From positions 1 through 64,000 of the forward strand of contig CABHNZ010000016.1 of the NCBI GenBank assembly GCA_902167985.1: DNA of 64,000 nucleotides, written 5' to 3'. Within the stretch, counting starts at the first letter, position 1. Each line of letters opens with the position of its first letter. This stretch comes from Shinella sp. UYSO24. GTDB lineage: Bacteria; Pseudomonadota; Alphaproteobacteria; Rhizobiales; Rhizobiaceae. The notes beneath the pieces were generated by a model. That model saw nothing but the letters and a program-made list of their open reading frames with translations, was not told the DNA's origin and made no database searches. Both the position numbers and the translations under genes were made by a program. This document shows positions 10,280-18,663 of this stretch, one piece after another.

Positions 10280-10426
10280 GGACCAGAAACGCCGAAGCCG
10301 GAGACAGTGGCAGTGCTACGTCATCCGGCTGATCTCAACGCAGTTGCAAACGGCGCTTGTTATCGACCGGCGGCCTCAACCGGATCTCCTGAAGAACAGC
10401 GATACCGATGATCCTTACAACAGCGG

Positions 10427-10454
10427 CACCTGATGGTTCTTGTACCATCAGGTG
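10427..10454. promoter_or_regulatory. Perfect 11-bp inverted repeat
   Basis: CACCTGATGGT and its exact complement are separated by TCTTGT. The element sits between the stop of the 10566 gene and the start of regulator 1. There is no U-run on either side, so a regulator-binding site or an attenuator-like hairpin fits better than an intrinsic terminator. The rest of 10280-10565 shows nothing else recognisable. Confidence 0.5.
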
Positions 10455-10565
10455 CCCGTGCAGCTGCTGCTGGTCGGAACGCCGCCTCCCGGGACGGTTT
10501 TCTATAGAGAAGGGGCTTCGGGTTTCCGGCGATCGGGTGGCCTATCCCAAAGCCCTTTGCCGAGA

Positions 10566-11285
10566 TCATTCAAAGTGGAAGTCGGACAGATCAACCGAGA
10601 CGATCAGTGGCTCCCGCATGGGCGTGTTGTCCGGGTTGCGCGGATAGATCCGCATCTTCGACGGCAATGTGATGCCTTGCGCCTTTACCGGCTCAAGCAG
10701 ATAGCGCGCAGCCGCGTTCTTGCCCTGAATATCCACCTCGTAGTCATGGCGAACCAGAATGCCGTCGGCATTGAAGTAAAAGGTCTGCACCGCGCTGTGG
10801 GTCGCGATCGAGGCGGGGAAGGTGACGCGCAGCCGGCGCCATGTTTCGCCACTCTCGTGCCAGTTTTCGATCTCTTCCGAGACAACACCGGGCTGTTTCA
10901 GGATGAAAGGCGAGGTCAGATAGGTCCACATCGTGTAGCCGGCGAAATAGGCGACCTGTGAATTGCTCCAGTGGGTCTCCATCTCATAACCGTCGAACGA
11001 TTGGCGCGGATGGAGAAGTTCCTCGACCACATCGCCGGAAGGTGTCTCGATCGTCACCCGGTCGGGCGTGAATGCGGACCTGTTCTGCATCGGCGAAAAG
11101 GGCCAGTGCGATACCCGTTCCTGCTTGAGATCCACCTTGACCTGGCAATTTTCAAGCACGGTCGGCTTGCCCTTGAGGCTCCAGAGAATGCCGCCCTGAT
11201 GAAGCCGTGCCGTCAGCGACGAAAAGCGGGAAAAGCGTTCCATTCCACCATGGGCTTCGATGGCTGTATCGACGAGATTGGTCAT
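10566..11285 (-). CDS. Conserved hypothetical protein
   Basis: A complete 239-residue frame beginning MTNLVDTAIEAHGGMERFSRF. It has no signal peptide and no membrane segment, and contains alternating beta-rich stretches with many aromatic residues (for example YFAGYTMWTYLTSPF), suggesting a soluble beta-sheet fold, perhaps lipocalin or lipoprotein-carrier-like. I do not recognise a named family. It follows the alpha/beta hydrolase gene at 11384 on the same strand (about 100 bp apart) and may be co-transcribed. A role with that hydrolase is only contextual. Confidence 0.6.
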   Translation of the reverse strand: MTNLVDTAIEAHGGMERFSRFSSLTARLHQGGILWSLKGKPTVLENCQVKVDLKQERVSHWPFSPMQNRSAFTPDRVTIETPSGDVVEELLHPRQSFDGYEMETHWSNSQVAYFAGYTMWTYLTSPFILKQPGVVSEEIENWHESGETWRRLRVTFPASIATHSAVQTFYFNADGILVRHDYEVDIQGKNAAARYLLEPVKAQGITLPSKMRIYPRNPDNTPMREPLIVSVDLSDFHFE

Positions 11286-11383
11286 GACGATTTCCTTTTC
11301 TGGGACAATGATGATGGCAAACGTCGTCTCGGCAATTCGCTGCCGAGGCGTTCATTTTGTGCGTCTGTTGGAGATCGGCGCGC

Positions 11384-12214
11384 TCAGGCGTCGAGGAAGG
11401 TGTTGACGTGGGCAACAAACGTTTCCGGGTACTGGAACAGCGCCCCGTGTCCGGCATCCGGGTAGATGATCAGCGTGCCATCCGTGATGGTCTTGAACAT
11501 CTCGTAGGCATTGATCGAGGGAAACATCGTGTCGTCGCTGCCGTGCACGATCAGCGTCGGCTGTCTGATGGCTCTGAGCGAGGCGTGATCTTCGTCCTTT
11601 GAGGCACACCAGCCGATGATGGCCGCAGCCTGAGGATCGCTGACATTCTCGTCGCTTTCGGGATCACGGCCTTCGCTGCGCAAGGCCGCACGATCGACGA
11701 AGGCAGAGCCTGCAGCCTGACTTGCTTCTGAAGGCGTGAAGAACAATGGAAGACGGATATCGCGGGCATTCGTTGCTATCGCGTCATCGATGACCTGCAG
11801 CAGATGCTCTTCGCCACCCCTGGGTGCCGAGCCCGCCACGATCAATTTGCGAACCCTGACCGCTGACCGTGGCGCCATGACCTGAGCGAGGAAGCCGCCG
11901 AGCGAGAAGCCGAGAAGGTCCACTTCCTCCAGTCCGAGCGCCGCCATGAAGGCCTCGGCGTCATATGCCATCTGCTCGACGGTGTCGGGCACCACGCCTG
12001 ACGACGTTCCCACGCCGGCATTGTTGAACACGATAACCGGGCGCTTGGTTGCGAGGGCGTTGACGACCTTCGGGTCCCAGGCATCCATCGTGCCGGTGAA
12101 ATGCTGCAACAGGACAAGTGGCGTGCCCGCCTTCGGGCCCATGAGGCGATAGGCGAAATGAATGCCATTCGCCTCGATTGTCTGTGTCCTGGTGGTTTCG
12201 AGCGTATTTGCCAT
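11384..12214 (-). CDS. Alpha/beta hydrolase
   Basis: An intact cytoplasmic alpha/beta hydrolase of about 276 residues. The oxyanion region is LQHFTGTMDAWDP, the nucleophile elbow is GFSLGGF, the acid loop is IVHGSDDTMFP and the catalytic His lies in DAGHGALFQYP. The family includes esterases, haloperoxidases and C-C hydrolases, so the substrate cannot be stated. The start at 12214 has GAGG eight bases upstream; ATGs at 12220 and 12259 are alternatives. It lies between the two STAND regulators and precedes the hypothetical gene at 10566, forming a likely two-gene unit. Confidence 0.8.
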   Translation of the reverse strand: MANTLETTRTQTIEANGIHFAYRLMGPKAGTPLVLLQHFTGTMDAWDPKVVNALATKRPVIVFNNAGVGTSSGVVPDTVEQMAYDAEAFMAALGLEEVDLLGFSLGGFLAQVMAPRSAVRVRKLIVAGSAPRGGEEHLLQVIDDAIATNARDIRLPLFFTPSEASQAAGSAFVDRAALRSEGRDPESDENVSDPQAAAIIGWCASKDEDHASLRAIRQPTLIVHGSDDTMFPSINAYEMFKTITDGTLIIYPDAGHGALFQYPETFVAHVNTFLDA

Positions 12215-12351
12215 CCGCATGTCCTCGTTGGTCCGGCCGCAGAAATTCTGGCCTTGCACGCTCGTGATAGCGGAGTGGTCTGCTTGGATATTGGCACATG
12301 CTGCTCATCTGTGAGGTGAGGCCAAGCATGCCGAAGATACCGGATCGTCCG

Positions 12352-15146
12352 TTAGGCGGCGCTTCCGGATACTGGAACACTGATGATGGGTGCGGGGGTA
12401 CCTTCCAGAAAGGCACCCGCCCTCAACATATCGCTGGACACGTCCTTGCCGTCCATCTTCGATAACGCCTCTGTCAGAGCCGTGCGAAAGGCATCTGCAT
12501 CCTGCTTGAAGGCGGACAGCGCACATCTCAACTCCCAGAACGGGGTCTCCATTTGCCTCGAAAGGTGAAGTGCTTCGAGAAAGAGCGCCTTTGATTGGGC
12601 AGCATCAACGTCCAGCAATCGATTTGCCTTGAGCCTCAGGAGTTCGGGTCGGCTCCAGCCGACTTCCCCGGCCAGCGCCCGATCGAGGGCCTCGGCAGCG
12701 CGCGATCGCCCGCAAGGGTGACGAGATAATCAAGCAGAACGCCACGCGCATCTTTGAACTCATCGGCCAGCCCTTCGGCACCGGCCTCATCGATGATGAT
12801 CTTCCGATATGCCCTGAGCCATCGCGCCCAGCGTTGCAGGTTGTGGGTCTGGACGAGGCCGGCCACGTGCTCCAGCTGCCGGATTGCCGTCTCCCGATCG
12901 CCGGTCAGAAAGGCAATCGGGCATGATGCAGACATGAGCAGAAGCAATGTCGAGATGGCGTATTCCAACTCCCTTGCTTCTTCCTCCAGTATCTTGAGGT
13001 CCCGTAGGGCCGTGGAAGCGTCTCCCCGCAGAAAGCCTGTAAAGGCAATAATCGTGGAAGCGATCAGCCGCTGCTCATACCCGACACCCGTATTCTGCGT
13101 CGAACGAAGGAGACCCTTCGCATTCTCGATCGAGCCTTCGGCCTCCCTGACGGCATCGGGCAGGTCGCCACGAAAGAAATAGGGGTTGTCCAGCATGCGG
13201 CTGAAGGCATTGGCCGGCATTTGGGGAAATTGGGATCGGATCGCTAGAGCCATATCGATGGAGCGCGTGTAATGTCCGTTCGACGTCCAGATCGATGTCG
13301 CTCCGGTCATCGCCTGAATGTATCTGGGCACGTCACCCGCGGCCCGCGCAATCTCCGCCGCCCGGACAAATTCCTCGGCCGCCTGCTCGTCATCAATGAA
13401 GGCGCGGGTGTGATAGAGGACGCCACCGAAGGCGATACGCAGCTGCATTTCCACTGCGGTGTTCGCATGAGAGGGCAGAGAGAGGGCGCCCAACGCCCAT
13501 TCTACGAGTTTGGCCTGTTCGCTCATCAGACCGAGCTGCACCCAAAGCACATGGGATTTGGCGATCAGGGCTATGGCGTGCTGCGCATAGGCCGCGTCCG
13601 CCATCGACCATCGCACTGCCTGGCGAACGTCGTTTACCAGCGAGAGGTACCGTTGCACCCAGGCGCTTGTCGTGAGGTTTGGCCAGTCTGCTTCCGCGGC
13701 CCCGAGCTGTTCTTCGCAGTAGAGCGCATGGGCAACGCGTTGGACGCTGATCCGACCGACCTCCGTCAGTTTTTCCAGTGCGTAACGCCTCGTCGTTTCA
13801 AGCAGCCGGTATGTGCCGTCCCCACCCGCCACCGACAGAAGAGATTTGAGGAAAAGTCCGTCGAACGTCTCGTGAAACTCTTCCTGGCCGATGTGGGACG
13901 AGCAGAGTGCCTGGGCCGCAGAGGCGGTAAACGGCCCCGCGAAAACGGCGATATCCTGAAGAAGCGTTCGCTCATCCTCTGTCAGGCCATCGTAGCTCCA
14001 GTCGAGCGTAGCCCTTAGCGTCTGTTGCCTGGGCGGTGCGGTCCTTCTGCCTTTTCGAAGCACGGCCAAAGGGTTGTCCAGTGAGGCGGCAAGATGCGCC
14101 AGGCCAAGGCTCGCCGCCCGCGATGCCGCAAGCTCGATTGCCAGCGGGATGCCGTCGAGCTGGCGCACGATGGATGCAATGGTCGAGATGCTCTCGGGCT
14201 GATCAAGGTTCTCAAGGTCCGACGACTGTGTAACGCGCTCGATGAAGAGCTGAACCGCTGAATAGGAGACGGCTTCCGCTGCCGACATGCTTTCGGGGGG
14301 AACCTGCAAGGAGGGCAATTGGCGGATGCGTTCTCCTGCCGCCCTCAGCGGCTCACGGCTCGTCGTCAGGATGGAAATGCCGGCGGCCACGGCCCGGATG
14401 CGTTCCACGATCGTTGCCACGTCGTCGATCAGATGCTCGCAATTGTCAAAAATCAGCAGGCGATCCGTCTCGGCCAGCGCATTGAGGACGCCGCTCTCGA
14501 CATCATCGGAAAATGCAGTGATACCGAGCAGCGACGCCAAGGTAGGCATGATCTGCTGGCCATCATTGAGAGCCGAAAGATCAAGAAACAAGGTCTTTTC
14601 TTCACGGCCGAAGATATCGCGGACTGCCAATGCAACCGAAGTCTTGCCGATCCCGCCGGTTCCCGAGATCGTCACCAACCTGCTTGTGTTCAGGGCTTCC
14701 GCGGTCGCCTCGATGAACTCGTCCCGGCCGATCAGCCGTCCGGCGAGGCGCGGCGTGGCGGGGGCGATCGACAGGGCTTTGGCGCGCGAAGCTGGTGGTG
14801 TCCCCTGCGAATGGCCGGCGACTGATGATGCTCTGGTGACGGGAGCGACGAAGACGTAGCCCCGGCCAGAGACATTCTCGACATACCGCCCGCCGTCAAT
14901 GTCACCCAGAAGCTTGCGCAGGCTGGCGATATGAACGCGAAGGGCGCCTTCCTCGACCGTCGTGTCGGGCCAGACCAGTGCAAGCAGTTCCTGCTTGCTG
15001 ATGATCTCGCCGGCGCGTGAGGCGAGCACGATCAGGATATCGAATGCCTTGCCACCGAGGTGCAGGAGATTTCCGGCGGCAGATAGCCGCCGGGCCGCGA
15101 TGTCCAGTTCGAAGCTGCCAAATCTGAGTTCGCCCATGTGCCCCAT
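12352..15146 (-). CDS. Winged-helix/STAND-ATPase transcriptional regulator 2, frameshifted
   Basis: Paralogue of the regulator at 7513, about 931 residues after repair. The winged-helix domain covers residues about 8-103. The ATPase has Walker A SGTGGIGKTS at 161-170 and Walker B LLIFDNCEHL at 230-239, followed by TTSREPLR. Both paralogues share a short stretch RTAPPRQQTLRATLDWSY. The long C-terminal part is helical and repeat-like. A single frame break near 12700 moves the last 90 residues into another frame; that part (for example ETPFWELRCALSAF) aligns with the end of regulator 1. Start ATG at 15146 or 15137. It is presumably a ligand-gated transcription factor; no target is evident beyond the adjacent hydrolase operon. 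Confidence 0.8.
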
Positions 15147-15299
15147 CGAAGTTGGACGGACCTTAACAATGCAGGAAACAGCATCATGGCATGCGTCCGC
15201 AGAACACCTTGCCGCAGCCCTTAGAGACCACGCATATTTATAGGAGCCGCAAGGGAACAGAGCAACGGCATCCGGTGATCCCGGTTGTTTATCCTGTGC

Positions 15300-16103
15300 T
15301 TAGGCATTGTAGCCACCATCGACGTTGAGCACCGTTCCCGTGATGAACGACGCTTCGGCGCTTGCGAGAAACAGGATCGCGCTCGCGACCTCTTCAGGCC
15401 GCCCGAGCCGCTTGAGGGCATTGGATTCGCGCTCCGCCTCAAGGATCGAGGGCGGTGAAGACGCCTGCATGGTTTCGATCGCACCGATCTGGACGACGTT
15501 CACGGTTATCCCGCGGGGACCGACATCATGAGCCGCCCCTCGACAGAAGGCCGACAGGGCGGCTTGCGTGGCCGCGAAATCAGCAAGACCGGGCGTGCCG
15601 ACACGATCGGCCAGGCTGGCTCCAAGGGCGATGATGCGCCCGCCCGAGGTCATCACCTTCACTGCGGCACGGATGAGAGCTGCTGTGGACCGGATGTTGT
15701 TCTCAAGCTGATGCTCGACGGCATCTTCGTCCAGATCTTCATCATCGACCTGCCCCTGGATGCGGCTTTCGGTGTTCGCGACGACGATATCGATGCGTCC
15801 GAACTGTGCTATCGCCGCCCGCGTCAGACGCAGATAGTCCGCCGGCGGTTGATGGATGATGGCGCGCACGCCAAGAGCCTGGATTGCCTGCAGCACACGG
15901 GCACTCTCTTCCTGCCTGTTCAGGGTCAGCATCAGATCGGCGCCATTGCGGGCCAACGCACATGCGGTCGCCAGCCCCACGCCCTGGTCGGCATTTGTCA
16001 CGATTGCCACTCGCCCGGCGAAGGGACGGGGAACTATGCCTTGCAAATCGATCTCCGTTCGAATTCCACCAGCCGCAAGAGCCCAAAGGCGATTGCCGAT
16101 CAT
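15300..16103 (-). CDS. SDR-fold protein with degenerate catalytic motifs
   Basis: A 267-residue short-chain dehydrogenase/reductase fold, with the normal SDR end (GRPEEVASAILFLASAEASFITGTVLNVDGGY). The signature motifs are altered: the nucleotide loop reads TNADQGVG instead of TGxxxGxG, NNAG is replaced by ANTE, and the catalytic YxxxK is FAATQ (Phe176, Gln180). Loss of both Tyr and Lys predicts no classical dehydrogenase activity, so it may bind ligand or regulate. The frame is uninterrupted, so this is not decay by frameshift. The start at 16103 is chosen by alignment to SDR length; the in-frame extension to 16199 is atypical. It is divergent from the AraC gene at 16313. Confidence 0.75.
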   Translation of the reverse strand: MIGNRLWALAAGGIRTEIDLQGIVPRPFAGRVAIVTNADQGVGLATACALARNGADLMLTLNRQEESARVLQAIQALGVRAIIHQPPADYLRLTRAAIAQFGRIDIVVANTESRIQGQVDDEDLDEDAVEHQLENNIRSTAALIRAAVKVMTSGGRIIALGASLADRVGTPGLADFAATQAALSAFCRGAAHDVGPRGITVNVVQIGAIETMQASSPPSILEAERESNALKRLGRPEEVASAILFLASAEASFITGTVLNVDGGYNA

Positions 16104-16312
16104 GGCTAGGCTGGTCGAACATCCCGGTATTGTAAGATCACGCACCCGTGATGATTGAAATCCGCTGCCGGGAGGGGACCCCCAGGCTGCTGATAGCAAT
16201 TGGAAATCATGGTGTCGGATACAGGTCTAACCACTCTTAACATTGCTTAACTGGCTCACCAGACGGCCTACGAGATAGCGTTCTTCCGTGATGGAAACGG
16301 AGATTGAACGCG

Positions 16313-16873
16313 ATGGGTGAATTGGTTTCATCTTATTCGAACCTGATCCAGGTGAGTGTCCGATACGACGAAAAGGTCATTTTTCTGGACTTTGGGCGGG
16401 TCAATCTTGTCCCGGTCCCTGTCTCGGTGGGCGGCGATGGCACCGAAGCGAAAAGCGGGTCGCGCCGCAGGATTGCCGGGCTGGCCGACTGGCAGAAGAA
16501 CAAGGTCGCCCGCTACATCGATGACAATATTGATGGTCCCATTCGCATCGAGGATCTCGGCCAGCAGGTGCGATTGAGCGCGAGCCGCTTTTCCAAGGGC
16601 TTCAAGCAATCCTTCGGTCGCTCGCCTTACGATTACGTGCTGCTTCGCCGTATGGAAGCGGCCAAATATCTGATTGCCACGACGCAGGAGCCGCTCAGTC
16701 AGGTGGCGCAGGCTTGCGGGTTGAGCGACCAGGCGCACCTGTCGAAAGTGTTCAAGCGTTTCGTTGGTGTAACGCCCTTGCGCTGGCGCCGCGCCGAGGC
16801 CGGCGTTTTGCCAAGCCAGGCCGAAATACAGAGATGGCGAAGGTTGAACGGTGCCGCTGTGGAGCCGGCATGA
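16313..16873 (+). CDS. AraC-family regulator
   Basis: A 186-residue short AraC/XylS protein: linker GLADWQKNKVARYIDDN, first HTH around IRIEDLGQQVRLSASRFSK, second around LSQVAQACGLSDQAHLSKVF, and end FVGVTPLRWRR. It is a clear paralogue of the regulator at 5642. Start ATG at 16313 with GGAG ten bases upstream; a TTG at 16304 is also possible but too close to the ribosome site. It is divergent from the degenerate SDR gene, with about 210 bp between them, which probably holds its operator. Confidence 0.8.
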   Translation: MGELVSSYSNLIQVSVRYDEKVIFLDFGRVNLVPVPVSVGGDGTEAKSGSRRRIAGLADWQKNKVARYIDDNIDGPIRIEDLGQQVRLSASRFSKGFKQSFGRSPYDYVLLRRMEAAKYLIATTQEPLSQVAQACGLSDQAHLSKVFKRFVGVTPLRWRRAEAGVLPSQAEIQRWRRLNGAAVEPA

Positions 16874-16987
16874 CTTCGTGCAGGCGGCTTCTTCGCCGAT
16901 CCAAATGTGCCACGACCGCAACGCTCTGCCTGCAGGCGCAGAGACCGCGCTCCCGGTGCGATCACCGCCTTCCCATTGTGTCCGGCG

Positions 16988-17425
16988 TCAGCTCTGTGCA
17001 ATCGCCTGTGGCGGGATTTCGCGCATCTTCGCCGGTTGGCCGCCGAGATCGCCTTCAGCATCGCAATGTGCCGTCATGGCCGGCAATCCTTGCTGCTCGA
17101 CCCGGTAACGTTCGCCCCACTCGCGCAGGCTCAACATGACCGGTGCAAGCGTGCGGGCAAGCTCGGTTGCCTCATATTCGACGCGCGGCGGAACTTCCGC
17201 GAAGACGTGCCGGATGACCATCCCATCGGCCTCCAGCTCCCGCAGCTGGAGTGTGAGCATGCGCTGCGTGGCACTCGGAATGAGCCGCGTCAATTCCATG
17301 AAGCGCTTCTTCCCCATCAAAAGATTGAAGAGGATCAGAGGCTTCCACACTCCTCCGATGACCGACAGCGTCAGCTCGACGGCACATCCGCTTTTGGGGT
17401 CAAGTCGCTTGGGTCGCATGTCCAC
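16988..17425 (-). CDS. HxlR-family regulator
   Basis: A 145-residue winged-helix repressor or activator of the HxlR/YodB type: CAVELTLSVIGGVWKPLIL (the family Cys-x-Val start), GKKRFMELTRLIPSATQRML for the recognition region and YEATELARTLAPVMLSL for the dimer helix. The N-terminal Cys is the residue that senses thiol-reactive electrophiles in YodB-like members. It is divergent from acuI (17533), its obvious target, and an electrophile-removing reductase is a fitting partner. Start at 17425, or two codons further at the second ATG. Confidence 0.85.
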   Translation of the reverse strand: MDMRPKRLDPKSGCAVELTLSVIGGVWKPLILFNLLMGKKRFMELTRLIPSATQRMLTLQLRELEADGMVIRHVFAEVPPRVEYEATELARTLAPVMLSLREWGERYRVEQQGLPAMTAHCDAEGDLGGQPAKMREIPPQAIAQS

Positions 17426-17532
17426 TCCCGTCCATCCAATACGTACATGATTGATAGTATAGGCTATAAATGTCGGTTCTTACAATGATCGGCGGGATGC
17501 CTACACATCAGGGACTTCACAAACCAGAAAGG

Positions 17533-18528
17533 ATGCTTCCTGTGACATTTCGTGCAATTCTCGCAAACCGCGTGGACGACGCCACCGTTACGACTTCCAT
17601 CGAGACACTCGAGGAAAGTCTCCTCACGGATGGTGATGTCTCCGTCGCCGTCGAGTGGTCGAACGTGAACTACAAGGACGCGATCGCGATCTTCACGCCG
17701 CGGATCATCCAGACATTCCCCCTTATTCCAGGCATCGATTTTGCCGGAACGGTTCTTCAGTCCGGCGATCCGCGCTATGTGCCGGGCGACAAGGTCGTTG
17801 CGACCGGCTGGGGTCTCAGCCAGGATCATCACGGCGGTTATGCGCAGCGCGCCAAGGTGAAGGGCGATTGGCTGGTCAAGCTCCCGGCTTCAATCAGCAC
17901 TCGCGACGCGATGGCTATTGGCACGGCCGGCTTCACCGCGATGCTGAGCGTGCTTGCGCTGGAGCATGGCGGGATCACGCCGCAGCGTGGCGATATTCTG
18001 GTCACGGGTGCCTCCGGCGGCGTCGGCTCCGTGTCGATCGCCATCCTCGCGAAGCTCGGATACCGCGTCATCGCATCGACAGGCAAAGCCACGGAAGCGG
18101 ATTATCTCAAATCCCTGGGGGCGGCAGAGTTGATCGAAAGGGCAACGCTTGAGGAGGAAGGCGCACCGATCGCGTCCCCCCGATGGGCAGGCGCTGTCGA
18201 TACGGTTGGTGGACGGACGCTCGCAAACGTGCTCAGCCTGACGGCCTATCGGGGCGTCGTGACCAATTGCGGCTTCGTGGGCGGCAGGGAATTGCCGGCC
18301 ACCGTACTTCCCTTCATTTTGCGCAATGTCACGCTGGCCGGCATCGATTCCGTCAATGCACCGCAGCCGGTGCGCGAACTGGCCTGGCAGCGGCTTGCAA
18401 CCGATCTCGATCTGGCGAAGCTCGGAACCATGGTGTCGGAAATCGGTCTAGAAGAGGTGCGCGGTGTCGCCGGAGCCATGCTGCAGGGCAAGGTTCGCGG
18501 CCGCACACTGGTCGATGTGAACCGATAA
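17533..18528 (+). CDS. acuI: Acrylyl-CoA reductase AcuI/YhdH-type oxidoreductase
   Basis: A 331-residue Zn-free medium-chain reductase of the AcuI/YhdH family, which reduces acrylyl-CoA or other activated alkenes with NADPH. Family landmarks are intact: WSNVNYKDAIAI, PLIPGIDFAGTV, GTAGFTAMLSVLALE, the NADPH loop TGASGGVGS and the end GRTLVDV. The start at 17533 follows AGAAAGG; an upstream in-frame ATG at 17470 is less likely. It is transcribed divergently from HxlR. A perfect hairpin terminator follows at 18617. Physiological role here: detoxification of alpha,beta-unsaturated carbonyls or a step in acrylate/DMSP-type metabolism; the sequence does not decide. Confidence 0.85.
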   Translation: MLPVTFRAILANRVDDATVTTSIETLEESLLTDGDVSVAVEWSNVNYKDAIAIFTPRIIQTFPLIPGIDFAGTVLQSGDPRYVPGDKVVATGWGLSQDHHGGYAQRAKVKGDWLVKLPASISTRDAMAIGTAGFTAMLSVLALEHGGITPQRGDILVTGASGGVGSVSIAILAKLGYRVIASTGKATEADYLKSLGAAELIERATLEEEGAPIASPRWAGAVDTVGGRTLANVLSLTAYRGVVTNCGFVGGRELPATVLPFILRNVTLAGIDSVNAPQPVRELAWQRLATDLDLAKLGTMVSEIGLEEVRGVAGAMLQGKVRGRTLVDVNR

Positions 18529-18616
18529 GCTGAAACTGCCTGCATGAAAACGCCGCAGATTGCGGCCGTTCTTTTGGTTGAGCCCCGGCCTGTCCGGACC
18601 GGTAGATCTCGACTTG

Positions 18617-18651
18617 AATGCGGACCATAGCCAGATCGGATGGTCCGCATT
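18617..18651. terminator. Hairpin terminator between convergent genes
   Basis: A perfect 12-bp stem (AATGCGGACCAT and its complement) with an 11-base loop lies between the acuI stop at 18528 and the convergent oxidoreductase stop at 18664. There is no strong U-run. Position argues for a shared transcription end. Confidence 0.6.
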
Positions 18652-18663
18652 CCGCCCCGGTTA

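Noticed and set aside
7513..15146. The STAND ATPases as an antiviral (Avs-like) system
   Set aside because: They carry OmpR-type DNA-binding domains at the N-terminus and no nuclease, protease or membrane effector; a transcriptional role is simpler.
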